Source: Agapetus fuscipes
Taxonomy: Eukaryota > Arthropoda > Insecta > Trichoptera > Glossosomatidae
Reading direction: 5' to 3'
Assembly: GCA_951799405.1 (NCBI GenBank)
Contig: OX637338.1
Coordinates: forward strand, 1,922,001 to 1,986,000
Length of the DNA: 64,000 nucleotides
The translations under genes and the position numbers were made by a program. Under the pieces are notes generated by a model. It saw nothing but the letters and a program-made list of their open reading frames with translations. It did not search any database and was not told the DNA's origin. This document shows, in pieces, positions 28,449 to 38,819 of the stretch; the stretch's first letter is position 1; each line of letters opens with the position of its first letter.

Positions 28449-31021
28449 TCCGGTCTATAGCTTAGTTGGTAGAGTAACTGCATTCCATGCCGAGATCTCG
28501 AGTTAGAATCCCACTAAAGTTGTCAGAAATTATTTCTCGTTTCAGTGTTTATTTCTAACCCAAAATAAAATACCGGCAAGGCTTACTCAGCCTTCATAAG
28601 AAATGAGTGTCAAGCCACTCAGGAGCTGAATAACATCCATTTCAAGTTGGCGTAAAGTAAAAGTTACTGGGTTTTTCATTTTAGATTTGGATTTTAAATT
28701 ATGAGTAGGTACACATGCAGCATTTGTAAGCGTGAACTTACATTTGTCTACTTGTGAGCATGCATTTTATATGAATCTTTAATGTAAATGTATATTTGCA
28801 ACTAAGATTATGTATTGTAGTTGAATATAATGGTCTTCTTCTATTGGGTGGTTTCAAAATTTACCGACCTCGTTGCTGAAATATTGAGAATTGAGAACCA
28901 TTGTTTATTTGATCACCATCAAACTTCACAGGATTCATTCCAAAAATATGTTACATGTTTCCTGAAAATTTCGTCAAAATCGGATGAGCGGTTTATGAGT
29001 ATAGGGAACATACATACATACATACATACATACATACATACATACATACATACATACATACATACATACATACATACATACATACATACATACATACACA
29101 CATCCTTCTTTATAGATATAGATAGATAGATTGCATTCCATGCCGAGATCTCTAGTTAGAATCCCACCGAAGTTGTCAGAAATTATTTCCCGTTTCAGTG
29201 TTTATTTTAAACCCAAAATAAAATACCGGCAAGGCTTACTCAGCCTTCATAAAAAATGAGTGTCAAGCCACTCAGGAGCTGAATAACATCCATTTCAAGT
29301 TGGCGTAAAGTAAAAGTTACTGGGTTTTTCATTTTAGATTTGGATTTTAAATTATGAGTAGGTACACATGCAGCATTTGTAAGCGTGAACTTACATTTGT
29401 CTACTTGTGAGCATGCATTTTATATGAATCTTTAATGTAAATGTATATTTGCAACTAAGATTATGTATTGTAGTTGAATATAATGGTCTTCTTCTATTGG
29501 GTGGTTTCAAAATTTACCGACCTCGTTGCTGAAATATTGAGAATTGAGAACCATTGTTTATTTGATCACCATCAAACTTCACAGGATTCATTCCAAAAAT
29601 ATGTTACATGTTTCCTGAAAATTTCGTCAAAATCGGATGAGCGGTTTATGAGTATAGGGAACATACATACATACATACATACATACATACATACATACAT
29701 ACATACATACATACATACATACATACATACATACATACATACATACATACACACATCCTTCTTTATAGATATAGATAGATAGATTGCATTCCATGCCGAG
29801 ATCTCTAGTTAGAATCCCACCGAAGTTGTCAGAAATTATTTCCCGTTTCAGTGTTTATTTTAAACCCAAAATAAAATACCGGCAAGGCTTACTCAGCCTT
29901 CATAAAAAATGAGTGTCAAGCCACTCAGGAGCTGAATAACATCCATTTCAAGTTGGCGTAAAGTAAAAGTTATTGGGTTGTTCATTTTAGATTTGGATTT
30001 AAAATTATGAGTGGGTACACATGCAGCATTTGTAAGCGTGAACTTACATGTGTCTACTTGTGAGCATGCATTTTATATGAATCTTTAATGTAAATGTATA
30101 TTTGCAACTAAGATTATGTATTGCAGTTGAATATAATGGTCTTCTTCTATTGGGTGGTTTCAAAATTTACCGACCTCGTTGCTGAAATATCGAGAATTGA
30201 GAACCACTGTTTATTTGATCACCATCAAACTTCACAGGATTTGTTCTAAGAATATGTTACATGTTTCCTGAAAATTTCGTCAAAATCGGATGAGCGGTTT
30301 ATGAGTCTATAGGGGACATACATACATACATACATACATACATACATACATACATACATACATACATACACACATCCTACTTTATAGACATAGATAGATA
30401 GATTGCATTCCATGCCGAGATCTCGAGTTAGAATCCCACCGAAGTTGTCAGAAATTATTTCCCGTTTCAGTGTTTATTTTAAACCCAAAATAAAATACCG
30501 GCAAGGCTTACTCAGCCTTCATAAGAAATGAGTGTCAAGCCACTCAGGAGCTGAATAACATCCATTTCAAGTTGGCGTAAAGTAAAAGTTACTGGGTTGT
30601 TCATTTTAGATTTGGATTTTAAATTATGAGTGGGTACACATGCAGCATTTGTAAGCGTGAACTTACATGTGTCTACTTGTGAGCATGCATTTTATATGAA
30701 TCTTTAATGTAAATGTATATTTGCAACTAAGATTATGTATTGTAGTTGAATATAATGGTCTTCTTCTATTGGGTGGTTTCAAAATTTACCGACCTCGTTG
30801 CTGAAATATCGAGAATTGAGAACCACTGTTTATTTGATCACCATCAAACTTCACAGGATTTGTTCTAAGAATATGTTACATGTTTCCTGAAAATTTCGTC
30901 AAAATCGGATGAGCGGTTTATGAGTCTATAGGGGACATACATACATACATACATACATACATACATACATACATACATACATACATACATACATACACAC
31001 ATCCTTCTTTATAGATATAGA
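28449..31021 (+). repeat. Tandem array of four ~630-653-bp composite units
   Basis: The anchor GCATTCCATGCCGAGATCTC occurs at 28480, 29133, 29786 and 30415. Each unit holds a SINE-A body, the 3' half of Rep-1, a LINE-end-like segment (AAAATCGGATGAGCGGTTTAT), a CATA microsatellite, and TTTATAGATATAGATAGAT. Unit 1 alone retains the SINE-A head (28449-28480). Units 1 and 2 are both 653 bp and almost identical, which points to recent unequal exchange. Open frames over CATA (Tyr-Ile-His repeats) are not genes. Confidence 0.9.
29008..29100 (+). repeat. CATA microsatellite, unit 1
   Basis: About 23 CATA repeats. Matching tracts lie at 29660-29752, 30318-30370 and 30935-30995, shorter in units 3 and 4, which explains most unit-length differences. 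Confidence 0.9.
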
Positions 31022-31038
31022 TTCAGACTACTCGGTCT

Positions 31039-31527
31039 TTTTTTTTTTTTTTTTTTTTTTATTAATATTCCTCTTCAAAAATACAGAAAATTATACACAT
31101 TTTAAAAATAACTTAAAGGAGAAACCCACGTAGGCATAGCCTGTGCGTGGGTATACAAGTATGATAAAAGTAAAAGTTGAAAAATTTAATTACTATCTAT
31201 ACAGAAAAAGGAAAAACAAAAAAAATATAGAAAAGAGAACAATAATAAAATGAAACAAAAAGATAGAAGAGAAAAATCAGTAATACAATAAACCTATTGA
31301 GTAAAAAATAAAATAAAATGAATAATTTAGTATATAAGTAATAAAGTTCAGAAGCTCATTAGACACAAGTAATAATTTTTCATTTAACAAATTTTCTTCA
31401 AGTCATATAACATTTGAAGATCTGTATTTCATCAATTATTTAGTACATTTTGAATGATCTCCTTATCCACAACCCACTTTCTGATATATCTTTTGTATTT
31501 CATCTTCTATTTCAGCTTCCTCTGTAA
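31039..31527 (-). repeat. Poly(A)-tailed LINE 3' end, unassigned
   Basis: A T-run of about 23 at 31037-31060 is a reversed poly(A) tail. On the minus strand a short frame, E-E-A-E-I-E-D-E-I-Q-K-I-Y, ends with a stop near 31470. The solo LTR at 31532 interrupts this element, which may resume after 31949. Confidence 0.4.
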
Positions 31528-31531
31528 ATAC

Positions 31532-31945
31532 TATTATGTAAATATTAAAATATGTATAGGTATTAGTTATAGCTATGTAATAGGAATCCTCAAAAGTATG
31601 TGTGGGTAGGAATAATTGGATAAAGTACTTGAAGCGCCTAGAAATAATGATTACTACGTACCTGCTTGAATCTTTTCTTAGTTCTGGAACTGTCTAGCGA
31701 GTGTAGTGTCTAGATGGTGCTGTTGTGGAGAGTATATAGGACGCTAGTTGCTTGCACTAGGTGTCAGTCATCTGTGATCCTTCACCCATACAACGAACGA
31801 ATTCGACCAGTGAACTCAAACCAAGTGTAATGGAATAATCGAGACTGTCTTTGTTAAAATAAATTTAAAAAGTGTAAAATAAATAACTGTAAAAGAAGAC
31901 CAGTGTTGTTAATTGAAAGACTTTCGAACCCCAAAAATCGTAACA
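31532..31945 (+). mobile_element. Diverged solo LTR of the Gypsy family, ATAC target duplication
   Basis: 414 bp, TATTATG to GTAACA. It shares blocks with the 474-bp LTRs (AGGAATCCTCAAAAGTATG, GGAATAATCGAGA, AAATAAATAACTG, AAGAAGACC). ATAC is duplicated at 31528-31531 and 31946-31949. No internal sequence remains, so LTR-LTR recombination has occurred. It is older or from another subfamily. Confidence 0.85.
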
Positions 31946-31949
31946 ATAC

Positions 31950-32333
31950 AGAAGAATATTATAGGACTGTCATTAAGCCGTTGATGATGTGCCATTCACA
32001 GAGAGCCAACTCCGCACAAATAAAAAGTACAAATGTTTGTGTTTTAGTACATAAGTAGCATTCATTCACATGTGACGTTTTAGCTTTGACTGTTACGTGA
32101 GATATAAAATACGTACAAGTAGCAGATAATTGAATATTGAGTATTACAAAAGCCCACACACACTTAGCGTGGCATTCCCCCAATAAGCTGGTCAGATCTC
32201 TGAAGCCTTACAAGTGACTACAACTAAATAGCTTTTCATTTATTTCATAAGAACTTTCCTTCTAGAATATATCAAACTGATTTTCTGGCTAGGGTTTTTT
32301 GAATTCGTATTTCGTATTCTGTGTTTTTTTTTT
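31950..32333. other. Interval without recognised features
   Basis: May include the other side of the LINE interrupted by the solo LTR. Nothing firm. Confidence 0.3.
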
Positions 32334-32341
32334 ATGTCTCT

Positions 32342-32531
32342 CAGTGGCGAAGCGTGCCATACAAGCCGGTTCCCATCAAAATGATGTAACAAAGTAGTTA
32401 AAAAATATAGGCACAAAGTAAAAAAATACATTTAAAACCAAAGAAACAATACGTATTTTTTTCCATTGAAACTGCTTCATTTTAAACGGGAAACCGATGG
32501 AAACTGGCTTGTATGGCACCCTTCGCCACTG
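32342..32531. mobile_element. hAT-like MITE, 190 bp
   Basis: Termini CAGTGGCGAAGCGTGCCATA and its complement TATGGCACCCTTCGCCACTG form ~28-bp inverted repeats. The 8-bp flanks ATGTCTCT and ATGTCCAT agree at 6 of 8 positions. Confidence 0.8.
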
Positions 32532-32585
32532 ATGTCCATACATATTTTTATTTGTTGATTGTAAAAATGTGATTTGTTGTGTATG

Positions 32586-32830
32586 TTCCTTGACTTATAG
32601 GTTGGTATGCGGCTGATCACACTTTGCCAATGTCACCCCTGTTTCAGGGAAGGTCGGCAAGAGTTGCAGGGTGCATGTTCATTTGAGATTTGGGGTTTTA
32701 TGTTGTAGGTTCACATGCGGTATGTGCAAGCGCGAACTTAAACGTGTCTGCTGGTGGAAATGTATTTAATATTATGAATATTAAATGTTGTATATCTTTG
32801 CAACTTAGATTATAGATTAAAGATAGATAG
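32586..32830 (+). repeat. Rep-1, full-length copy
   Basis: TTCCTTGACTTATAGGTTGG start with a small gap after GGCTGATCAC, full core, CAACTTAGATTATAGATTAA tail. Confidence 0.8.
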
Positions 32831-33455
32831 ACTCATACTGTAAAAAAATATCCTCTTTGCCAATGTCACCCCCGTTTCAGGGATGGTCGGCTAAAGTTGC
32901 AGGGTTTATTTTCATTTGAGGTTTGGATTTTAATTTGTAAATGTAAGCGCGAACATGCACGTGTCTATTTGTTGGCATGCATTTAATATGAATTTTTAAT
33001 ATTAAAATCGACATTTTAAAGGCATAAACGACATTAACTAAATTGTTCAGGAGAGCAGTTTAAAGTTTGAGATTGCAGAAAAATGGCATAACTTTTTTAT
33101 TTTTTATCATATCGTTAAAATCAAAACAGCTCTATAATAAAGGTAGGTATTTAATAATATTCCTATTTATGTGGTTTTACGATGTTTTACGTTTTTGTTA
33201 TGTCACAAGCGCCTTTACGACAAAAAATGCCAAAATCTTGTCGGTTACACCAAAACCATACTTCGAAAACGCAATTGTATGCTTGGGCATAAACAACACA
33301 AAAATCATCGTAGAGCTATGGGAGTTAGCGCATTAGAAAGACCGGAAAATTTCAAATAGGATAGGATTCATAACTCATTTTTTACAAAAATGTCGCTTAT
33401 GCCGTACTGCCTTTTCACTGTCGATATATCCTTGCAACTTAGATTACAGATTATA
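32831..33455 (+). repeat. Rep-1, 5'-truncated and split by a MITE-like insertion
   Basis: ACTCATACTGTAAAAAAATATC to AATATGAATTTTTAAT (about 33005), then TATATCCTTGCAACTTAGATT at 33425-33455. The intervening block has its own inverted ends. Confidence 0.65.
33007..33424. mobile_element. Probable DNA-transposon MITE inserted in Rep-1
   Basis: The ends are imperfect inverted repeats: left ATCGACATTTTAAAGGCA, then TAAACGACATT; right, reversed, ATCGACAGTGAAAAGGCA, then CATAAGCGACATT. No transposase ORF. Class not determined. Confidence 0.5.
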
Positions 33456-34062
33456 ATAATAATAATATCAGGCTAATTTTTTAAAAATTACAAATGATAA
33501 GAGAGCGCCGTTTTTGTGTGGGTCACACCTCAGGGGCCCTCTCCGATCATGGATAAGACTTTCTAAAAAGGTGTGTCTTGAGTGCTCCGCGAAACACACC
33601 CACAGATTTGGAGTTCTTCACTCCGGGTGGCAGTCTGTTCCACTCCACCGGACCAGCAACACGGAAAGCGCGGTCTCCGAAATTTGTACGAAATTTGTAC
33701 GGCGTGGCTGAACCAAATTGACTGCTCCATTGCCCGAGTGTCTGCCTCCTTACACCCATCTCAACAGGCAACATCATGTCAGTCAGATAAGGTGGAGCCA
33801 AGCCATTGATGGCTTTATATACCATCACACAAACACGGTAGACCACCCTCTCCGGGAAACGAAGCCAATGTAGTATTTTTAACAGCGGAGTGATGTGAGC
33901 GAATTTGGGTATCCCGAATATGAGTCTTGCTGCCGAATTCAACACAGATTGAAAGCGATTGAACTGCTTCTTTGGCTGACCACCATAAAGCGTTGAACAA
34001 TAGTCAATCCGAGACATCACAAACGCGCTCACTAGGGTCTTGACTGCATCTGACGGTAAACT
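33456..34062 (-). pseudogene. CR1/L2-like LINE, 5'-truncated copy 2
   Basis: On the minus strand L-P-S-D-A-V-K-T-L-V-S-A-F-V-M and R-I-D-Y-C-S-T-L-Y-G-G lead to R-K-S-Y-P and a stop at about 33547. The frame is altered near V-R-R-Q-T-L by a local deletion. The 3' UTR has GGGCCCCTGAGGTGTGACCC, and the tail is a TTA microsatellite at 33453-33468. RT catalytic motifs are absent. Confidence 0.85.
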
Positions 34063-34316
34063 CGGTATAATGTGCGTGTTTAAACATCTCTGCAATTTCG
34101 TAGAACAAGTGTAATAAAATTGATACCTTGTCCGAGCGGATAAACATTTACGCAATATTTATTGTTTAACTACGTCCATGTGTAAGTTACATCACCGTTA
34201 ATAAATGTTACGCTAATATTTTACGTGGAGTAATAGTTATTACGCGGAGTCTCAGCAGAGACTTCTTTTTGGTTTACGCGGAACTTGTGTCTAATCACCA
34301 TATTATAGGCCTAACG

Positions 34317-34415
34317 CAGTGGTTCCCAACTTGGCGGCGATTTGGGTTCTTAGATGGGCGAAAAATTACGAAGGGAGTGATTGAGGGGCGATGGAGCGAT
34401 AGGAGTACGATGATA
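34317..34415. mobile_element. hAT left-end fragment
   Basis: CAGTGGTTCCCAACTTGG is a typical hAT terminus. No matching right end found. The R1-like LINE 3' UTR follows. Confidence 0.4.
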
Positions 34416-34735
34416 AATGACCGGTTCTTATTCTAGTTTTTCTTTCCCACCTTCGGGTGGTTGGCTACTCAGTCAGGAGAGCACCTCCCGAACTTGTTCA
34501 CTTAAATCACGAATTGCGAAGATGCTCAGAAACACTTTGCTATTTACATTAAATTCCTCGAGCCCTAAATTCTTGAACTTGGCTATTACTTTTCGTGTTT
34601 TCTGATCCACCCTTGCTTTGTGTACGACTTGAGACAGTGCAGCATCACGGGAGGGCCTTCTGCCGCTTGCATCTCACTCTATTTCTGATGCGAGTCCTGT
34701 GACACATCCCCGGATGATACTGGGTTTGTGCAGGG
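34416..34735 (+). repeat. 3' UTR of the R1-like LINE
   Basis: GTCAGGAGAGCACCTCCCGAA, CCTCGAGCCCTAAATTC, TCACGGGAGGGCCTTCTGCC and GTGACACATCCCCGGATG align block by block with the 3' UTR at 44771-45130 after the R1-like ORF. No coding sequence is retained. Confidence 0.7.
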
Positions 34736-34742
34736 GGAATAA

Positions 34743-35044
34743 GTGGTCCTTAGTCTAGTGGTAACGCTTCTGACTCGTAAATGGAAGGTTGTGGGCTCGA
34801 ATCCCGGGGGAGAACAAAAAATACTATTTATATTTTTAAATACACTTTTCGCTGGGGGAAAAATTTATACACCCTTACTAAAGTCCGGTCACTAAAGGTC
34901 TATCCAGCCTTAGGTACAGAAACTGGGTATTGCTTGAGAACTGGCGCTTTTGGCGGGGCTCTTCAGGTGGGAATTACACAAAAAAAAAATCGTTCACCAA
35001 ATAAATTTATATTGTTATTACCGTTATTATTATTATTATTATTA
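34743..35044 (+). repeat. SINE-B, full-length, CR1/L2-like tail
   Basis: Head GTGGTCCTTAGTCTAGTGG, B box GGGCTCGAATCCCGG, body, then GGCTCTTCAGGTGGGAATTAC and TCGTTCACCAAATAAATT and a TTA microsatellite. Confidence 0.85.
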
Positions 35045-35639
35045 CCGCTGTCGCGTCGGCAGTGTTTTTGACGTAAAAAAAATAGAATGATTATTTTCTT
35101 GGAAATTACGTATCTTTAAGACGAAATGTTTTTTGGAAAGATGTCCCTACCCTCCTCTCCCTCCCCTCCTCCTTCTATGTCGACATTTTCAATATTTTCA
35201 TTTAGGCATAAGGGGGCGATGATGGGTGAAAAAATGTTGGGAAACAAAGACTGTAAGAAAATTCTAAAAGTGAACATTCGAAAACGTTCAACTGTTCTAA
35301 CTAAATTTTTCATGGGAAGGTTGATTGAGGTCGTAGGTTGAAAAATAACAAAGTATGTTATCATACTTATTGTCTTTGAATAAGAAAAAAGTTTAGAAGG
35401 CATTCCATTTTTTGAATTCCGAATTTTTGTTTTCATTACATTTTCGCTAGGTAGCCATAATATGGTTTTAAAAAAGAACACAATCAATATCCTTACACAT
35501 TTATAATTAATAGGTATTAATAGGCACGTACTAATTTTGAATATGTAGAATATTTTTAATTTTTTGATTGGTATGTTGTAACGTTTTTAAAAATGGAACA
35601 TATTGTATCGTACTGCGCGCTTATTCCATTTTTAAAATT
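35045..35639. other. AT-rich interval, nothing recognised
   Basis: Contains only weak inverted repeats (TTTTTAAAAATGGAA with its complement near 35590-35640). Confidence 0.35.
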
Positions 35640-35830
35640 TCAGGATTCGAAATTTGAATTTGGATAAGTTCAGTGCGTGATGCTGCGGGATAGTCAGTTA
35701 GGAGTGGACTCTCACACGAGACGTGTTGCGCTCGCTCGCAAAGGGAAACGTATTAAACATTAATTATCCATTTATCAAGATAATGGCGGATATTAATTTC
35801 GCGGTAGGTCGATGCGCGCGCAGTGGCGCT
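35640..35830 (+). promoter_or_regulatory. GC-richer patch, possible promoter and first exon
   Basis: CpG-rich sequence with initiator-like TTCAGTG (about 35671) and TCAGTTAG. An ATG at 35783 in a fair context opens seven codons (M-A-D-I-N-F-A) that end at a donor-like GCG then GTAGGT (35804). No downstream exon found, so this is weak. Confidence 0.2.
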
Positions 35831-36135
35831 GCTCGGCGGGTGTGTTCCATTACCGCTTTAATTATAGACGCAAACTTATCAATATTATTATTATTATTAC
35901 TATCATTATACATAAAGGTAGTGGTGGGACTTGCTAGAATATTCGAGAGATTCTGTTGCAGTCACAGCTAGTTTGTGACCGATAGTTTATCCTATATATT
36001 AAAGCATCATTTTTTTTACATAATTTATTGATTTTCAATGGATAAAGGAATTCAAAACCTTGGTGGTTTTACTCTTGGTGATTGTCAACGTCTGGAAAAC
36101 CTAACAAGATTTAAAATAATATGAACATGTTATAC

Positions 36136-36308
36136 TTAGCTTTCACAATAAATGAGTAGTATCGGGAGCTGGGAAATCCCCAGTTCAACTAAAAGTGGTT
36201 GGTGTGGGGCCGGCCACCTTACCCGTGCATATAAATAGGTCCCGCATCGCCACATGCGACCCCTTCGGGGATAACACAGACAAAAAGTTATACTATATGT
36301 GTAGTTTA
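36136..36308 (+). repeat. SINE-A, 5'-truncated copy
   Basis: TTTCACAATAAATGAGTAG, GGGAGCTGGGAAATCCCC, GCGACCCCTTCGGGG and TTATACTATATGTGTAGTTTA. The tRNA head is missing. Confidence 0.8.
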
Positions 36309-36317
36309 TTTTTTTTT

Positions 36318-36410
36318 AATTATTATTTTGCTCTTGCCAGGTTTGAAAAATTCATATACCTTTTCAAAGACCTGTCAACAAAGGTCCATTCAGTAGATCA
36401 AGGAATACAG
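36318..36410 (+). repeat. SINE-B body fragment, degraded
   Basis: TTGCTCTTGCCAGGTTTGAAAAATTCATA and CAAAGACCTGTCAACAAAGGTCC match the middle of SINE-B. Head and tail are absent. Confidence 0.5.
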
Positions 36411-36489
36411 AAAGTAGGTGGCTATCCTCCAAGTCATCCATACTCAACCTGCGGCCCGACAAGCTTTTTGTGCGGCCCTTAACACATTT

Positions 36490-36729
36490 ATTATCAGGGA
36501 CGTCGATGAATGTCGTGGTAGAGGAAGACCGAGAAAGGTATGGATGGACCAAATATCCGAAATTGCGAACGAATGGAATATCCAGAGTCATAATAAGATT
36601 AGATTAGATAATAAAAGGAAAGCCTGTATGAAGAAGGTTATGACTCTGGAGGAAATGAAAGAAGTGTGTGTAGACAGAAAGAAATGGCGGTTAATCTGTG
36701 ATGTTGGCGGCTACGGTTTTTTAAATTAA
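36490..36729 (+). pseudogene. RTE-like LINE ORF, C-terminal end
   Basis: In the frame ending at the stop 36727-36729: R-G-R-G-R-P-R-K-V-W-M-D-Q-I, then M-T-L-E-E-M-K-E-V-C-V-D-R-K-K-W-R. This G-R-P-R-x-x-W-x-D-x-I and D-R-x-x-W-R pattern marks the end of RTE-type and related LINE ORFs. All upstream domains are gone. Confidence 0.7.
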
Positions 36730-37070
36730 AATTTGTTTTCTGTTAGTTTTTGATGTCCATACATATATATTATAATTTAGTGATTTTAAAAATGTAATTT
36801 GTCAGGTATGTTCCTTGCCTTATAGGTTGGTATGCGGCTGACCACCCATACTGTGAAAAAATGGTTCACTTTGTCAATGTTACCCCTGTCTCAGGGAAGG
36901 ACGGCAAGAGTTGCAGGGCTTATGTTCATTTGAGATGGGTTCTTATAATGTAGGTCCACATGCGGCATGTGTTAGCGCGAAATTATACATGTCTGCTTGT
37001 GGGAATGCATTTGATATAAATCTTAAATGGTATATATCCTTGCAGCTTAGATTAGATTAGATTACATTAG
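36490..37070 (+). mobile_element. RTE-like LINE fragment ending in Rep-1
   Basis: The ORF end (36490-36729) is followed without a break by a 3' UTR (TTTTGATGTCCATACATA, TTTAGTGATTTTAAAAATG) and then a complete Rep-1 (36808-37066) with TTAGA tail. The same UTR precedes Rep-1 at 39475-39924 and 39931-40672 (minus), 50795 (plus) and about 57620-57715 (minus). So Rep-1 is the 3' terminal part of this LINE. Confidence 0.75.
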
Positions 37071-37233
37071 ACGTGATTTACAAAACCTGGAAATATTTCG
37101 TATGCAGGAATCGACCTACTGATTCTCACCTTGATGACGTATCGAGGATAGCATGCAGCAATTATAAACTCGATTTGTCTAAAATTGTTGAAAAATTATC
37201 TCAATGTCAAAAACCACACTACGCAAAAAAAAA

Positions 37234-37558
37234 AACGCAACTAAGCTACACATATAGTGTAACTTCTTGCCGCGTTATCCCCGAAGGAGTCGCATGTGGC
37301 GAGTTGAACCTATTTATTTTTACAGGTAAGGGGGCCGGCCTTACGCCAACCACTTCAGTTGAAGTGGAGGTCTCCCAGCTCCCGAGAGTGCTGGTACTCA
37401 TTTCTTGTGAAGGCTGAGTAAACCTTGCCGATATTTTATTTTGGGGTTTGAAATAAACACCGAAACGGGAAATCATTTCTGACACCCTCGGTGGGATTCG
37501 AACCCGAGCTTTCGGCATGGAATGCAAGCACTCTACCACCTGAGCTATCGACCGGACT
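37234..37558 (-). repeat. SINE-A, full-length, best-preserved copy
   Basis: On the minus strand: AGTCCGGTCGATAGCTCAGG head, B box GGGTTCGAATCCC, body, and CTATATGTGTAGCTTAGTTG with GCG-T/A-rich end. Confidence 0.9.
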
Positions 37559-37576
37559 ATACACTATAGTCTATAC

Positions 37577-38008
37577 CAGTGGTTCCCAAACTATGGTACG
37601 CGTACCACCAGTGGTACGCGACACTTCTCAAGGTGGTACGCAAGCAGTCATGGCCATAGGAAATACATAGTAAATAAAAAGATAAAACGTTTTTCAATTT
37701 CGCGCTTCAAGTTAAGTACAACTGAACCAAATATTTTCTCTTTTGTTTCGAACATGCAGCACCATTTTTCAGACTAAGACAGGCCTGTCCCGCCACGATT
37801 ACAAAAATACTAATGTTGGACACCCCTGCACTAAGAGTATTGTATTTTTTATCTATAATAAATAAATAAGCGTAATGTTTTCATTAACAGTTGAAGTTTT
37901 TATTACTTCACCATTTGAATGATTTTTTTAACTGTTGCACTTCAATGGTACGCCACTGATTTATAATTTCATTAGTGGTACGCGAAATTAAAAGTTTGGG
38001 AACCACTG
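37577..38008. mobile_element. hAT non-autonomous element, 432 bp
   Basis: Termini CAGTGGTTCCCAAACT and AGTTTGGGAACCACTG-type (right end AAGTTTGGGAACCACTG). Subterminal GGTACGCG repeats in both arms. The 8-bp flanks GTCTATAC and CTCTATAT match at 6 of 8 positions. No transposase. Confidence 0.85.
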
Positions 38009-38017
38009 CTCTATATG

Positions 38018-38093
38018 ATAATAATAATAATAATAATATTAGGATGATTTATTTGGTGAGCGCTGTTTTTGTGTGTATCACATCTCAAGAGCC
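38018..38093 (-). repeat. SINE-B 3' tail, truncated
   Basis: TAATAATATTAGGATGATTT, AGCGCTGTTTTTGTGTG and ATCTCAAGAGCCCTCT form the reversed CR1/L2-like tail. The rest of the SINE is absent, and a hAT element starts at 38102. Confidence 0.75.
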
Positions 38094-38329
38094 CTCTAAG
38101 TCAGCGGTCGGGGAGCTTTTTTAACCATTACCCCAAAATATTGTTGCGTAAGTCGATATTACACCTTCTCCCCGTTTTGAAAAGAAAGAAAATCAATGTA
38201 TTTTTAAAAAAAAACATTTTTTATTGAATTAATTTAAATACGGAAAATAAAAAAAAATTACTTGAAAATAGTAAGTACTATGTAATAGAAAAATAAAAAA
38301 AAAATCTCAAATTGGCTCTAAATCTAAAT

Positions 38330-38511
38330 CTAAGTTGCAAAGAAATGTATCATTTGAGATTCATATTAAATGCATTCTCACAAGCAGACACGCATAATTT
38401 CGCGCTCACACATGTGGACCTACAATATTAAAAAAACCCAATCTCAAATGAACATAAGCCCTGCAACTCTTGCCGTCCTTCCCTGAAACAGGAGTGAAAG
38501 TGAACCATTTA
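38330..38511 (-). repeat. Rep-1 in hAT element, minus orientation
   Basis: TCTAAGTTGCAAAGAAATG to GAAACAGGAGTGAAAGTGAACC. It is truncated where the plus-strand Rep-1 begins. Confidence 0.75.
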
Positions 38512-38760
38512 TTCCTTGACTTATAGGTTGGTATGAGGCTGACCACCCATACTGTAAAAAATGGTTCACTTTGCCAATGTCACCCCTGTTTCAGGGAATG
38601 TCGGCAAGAGTTGCAGGGCTTATGTTCATTTGAGGTTTGGATTTTATTTGTAAGTACACAATCAGCATTTGCAAGCGCTAACTACACGTGTTTGTTTGTG
38701 GGCATACATCTGAGAGCGTTGAATGAATATATCCTAGCAACTTAGATTATAGATTATAGA
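38512..38760 (+). repeat. Rep-1 in hAT element, plus orientation
   Basis: TTCCTTGACTTATAGGTTGG to CAACTTAGATTATAGATTATAG, complete. Confidence 0.85.
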
Positions 38761-38819
38761 CCTACCTCAATAAAAACATTTTTACCCCATTTGGGGTAAT
38801 TTGGTAAGCTGCTCTAAGT

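Larger units (their letters stand above)
38102..38811. mobile_element. hAT-like element with exact 8-bp target duplication
   Basis: CTCTAAGT is duplicated exactly at 38094-38101 and 38812-38819. The termini CAGCGGTCGGGGAGC and GGTAAGCTG (reversed CAGCTTACC), with subterminal ATTACCCCAAA in both arms, are a diverged pair. Two Rep-1 copies in head-to-head orientation sit inside. Confidence 0.7.

Noticed and set aside
28821..29129. 102-codon frame ending in Tyr-Ile-His repeats, present twice
   Set aside because: It is produced by the CATA microsatellite in tandem-array units, and its duplicate is simply the next unit.
28449..31021. CRISPR-like regular repeats
   Set aside because: Units are ~650 bp composites of eukaryotic retroelements and microsatellite, without short repeats and unique spacers.
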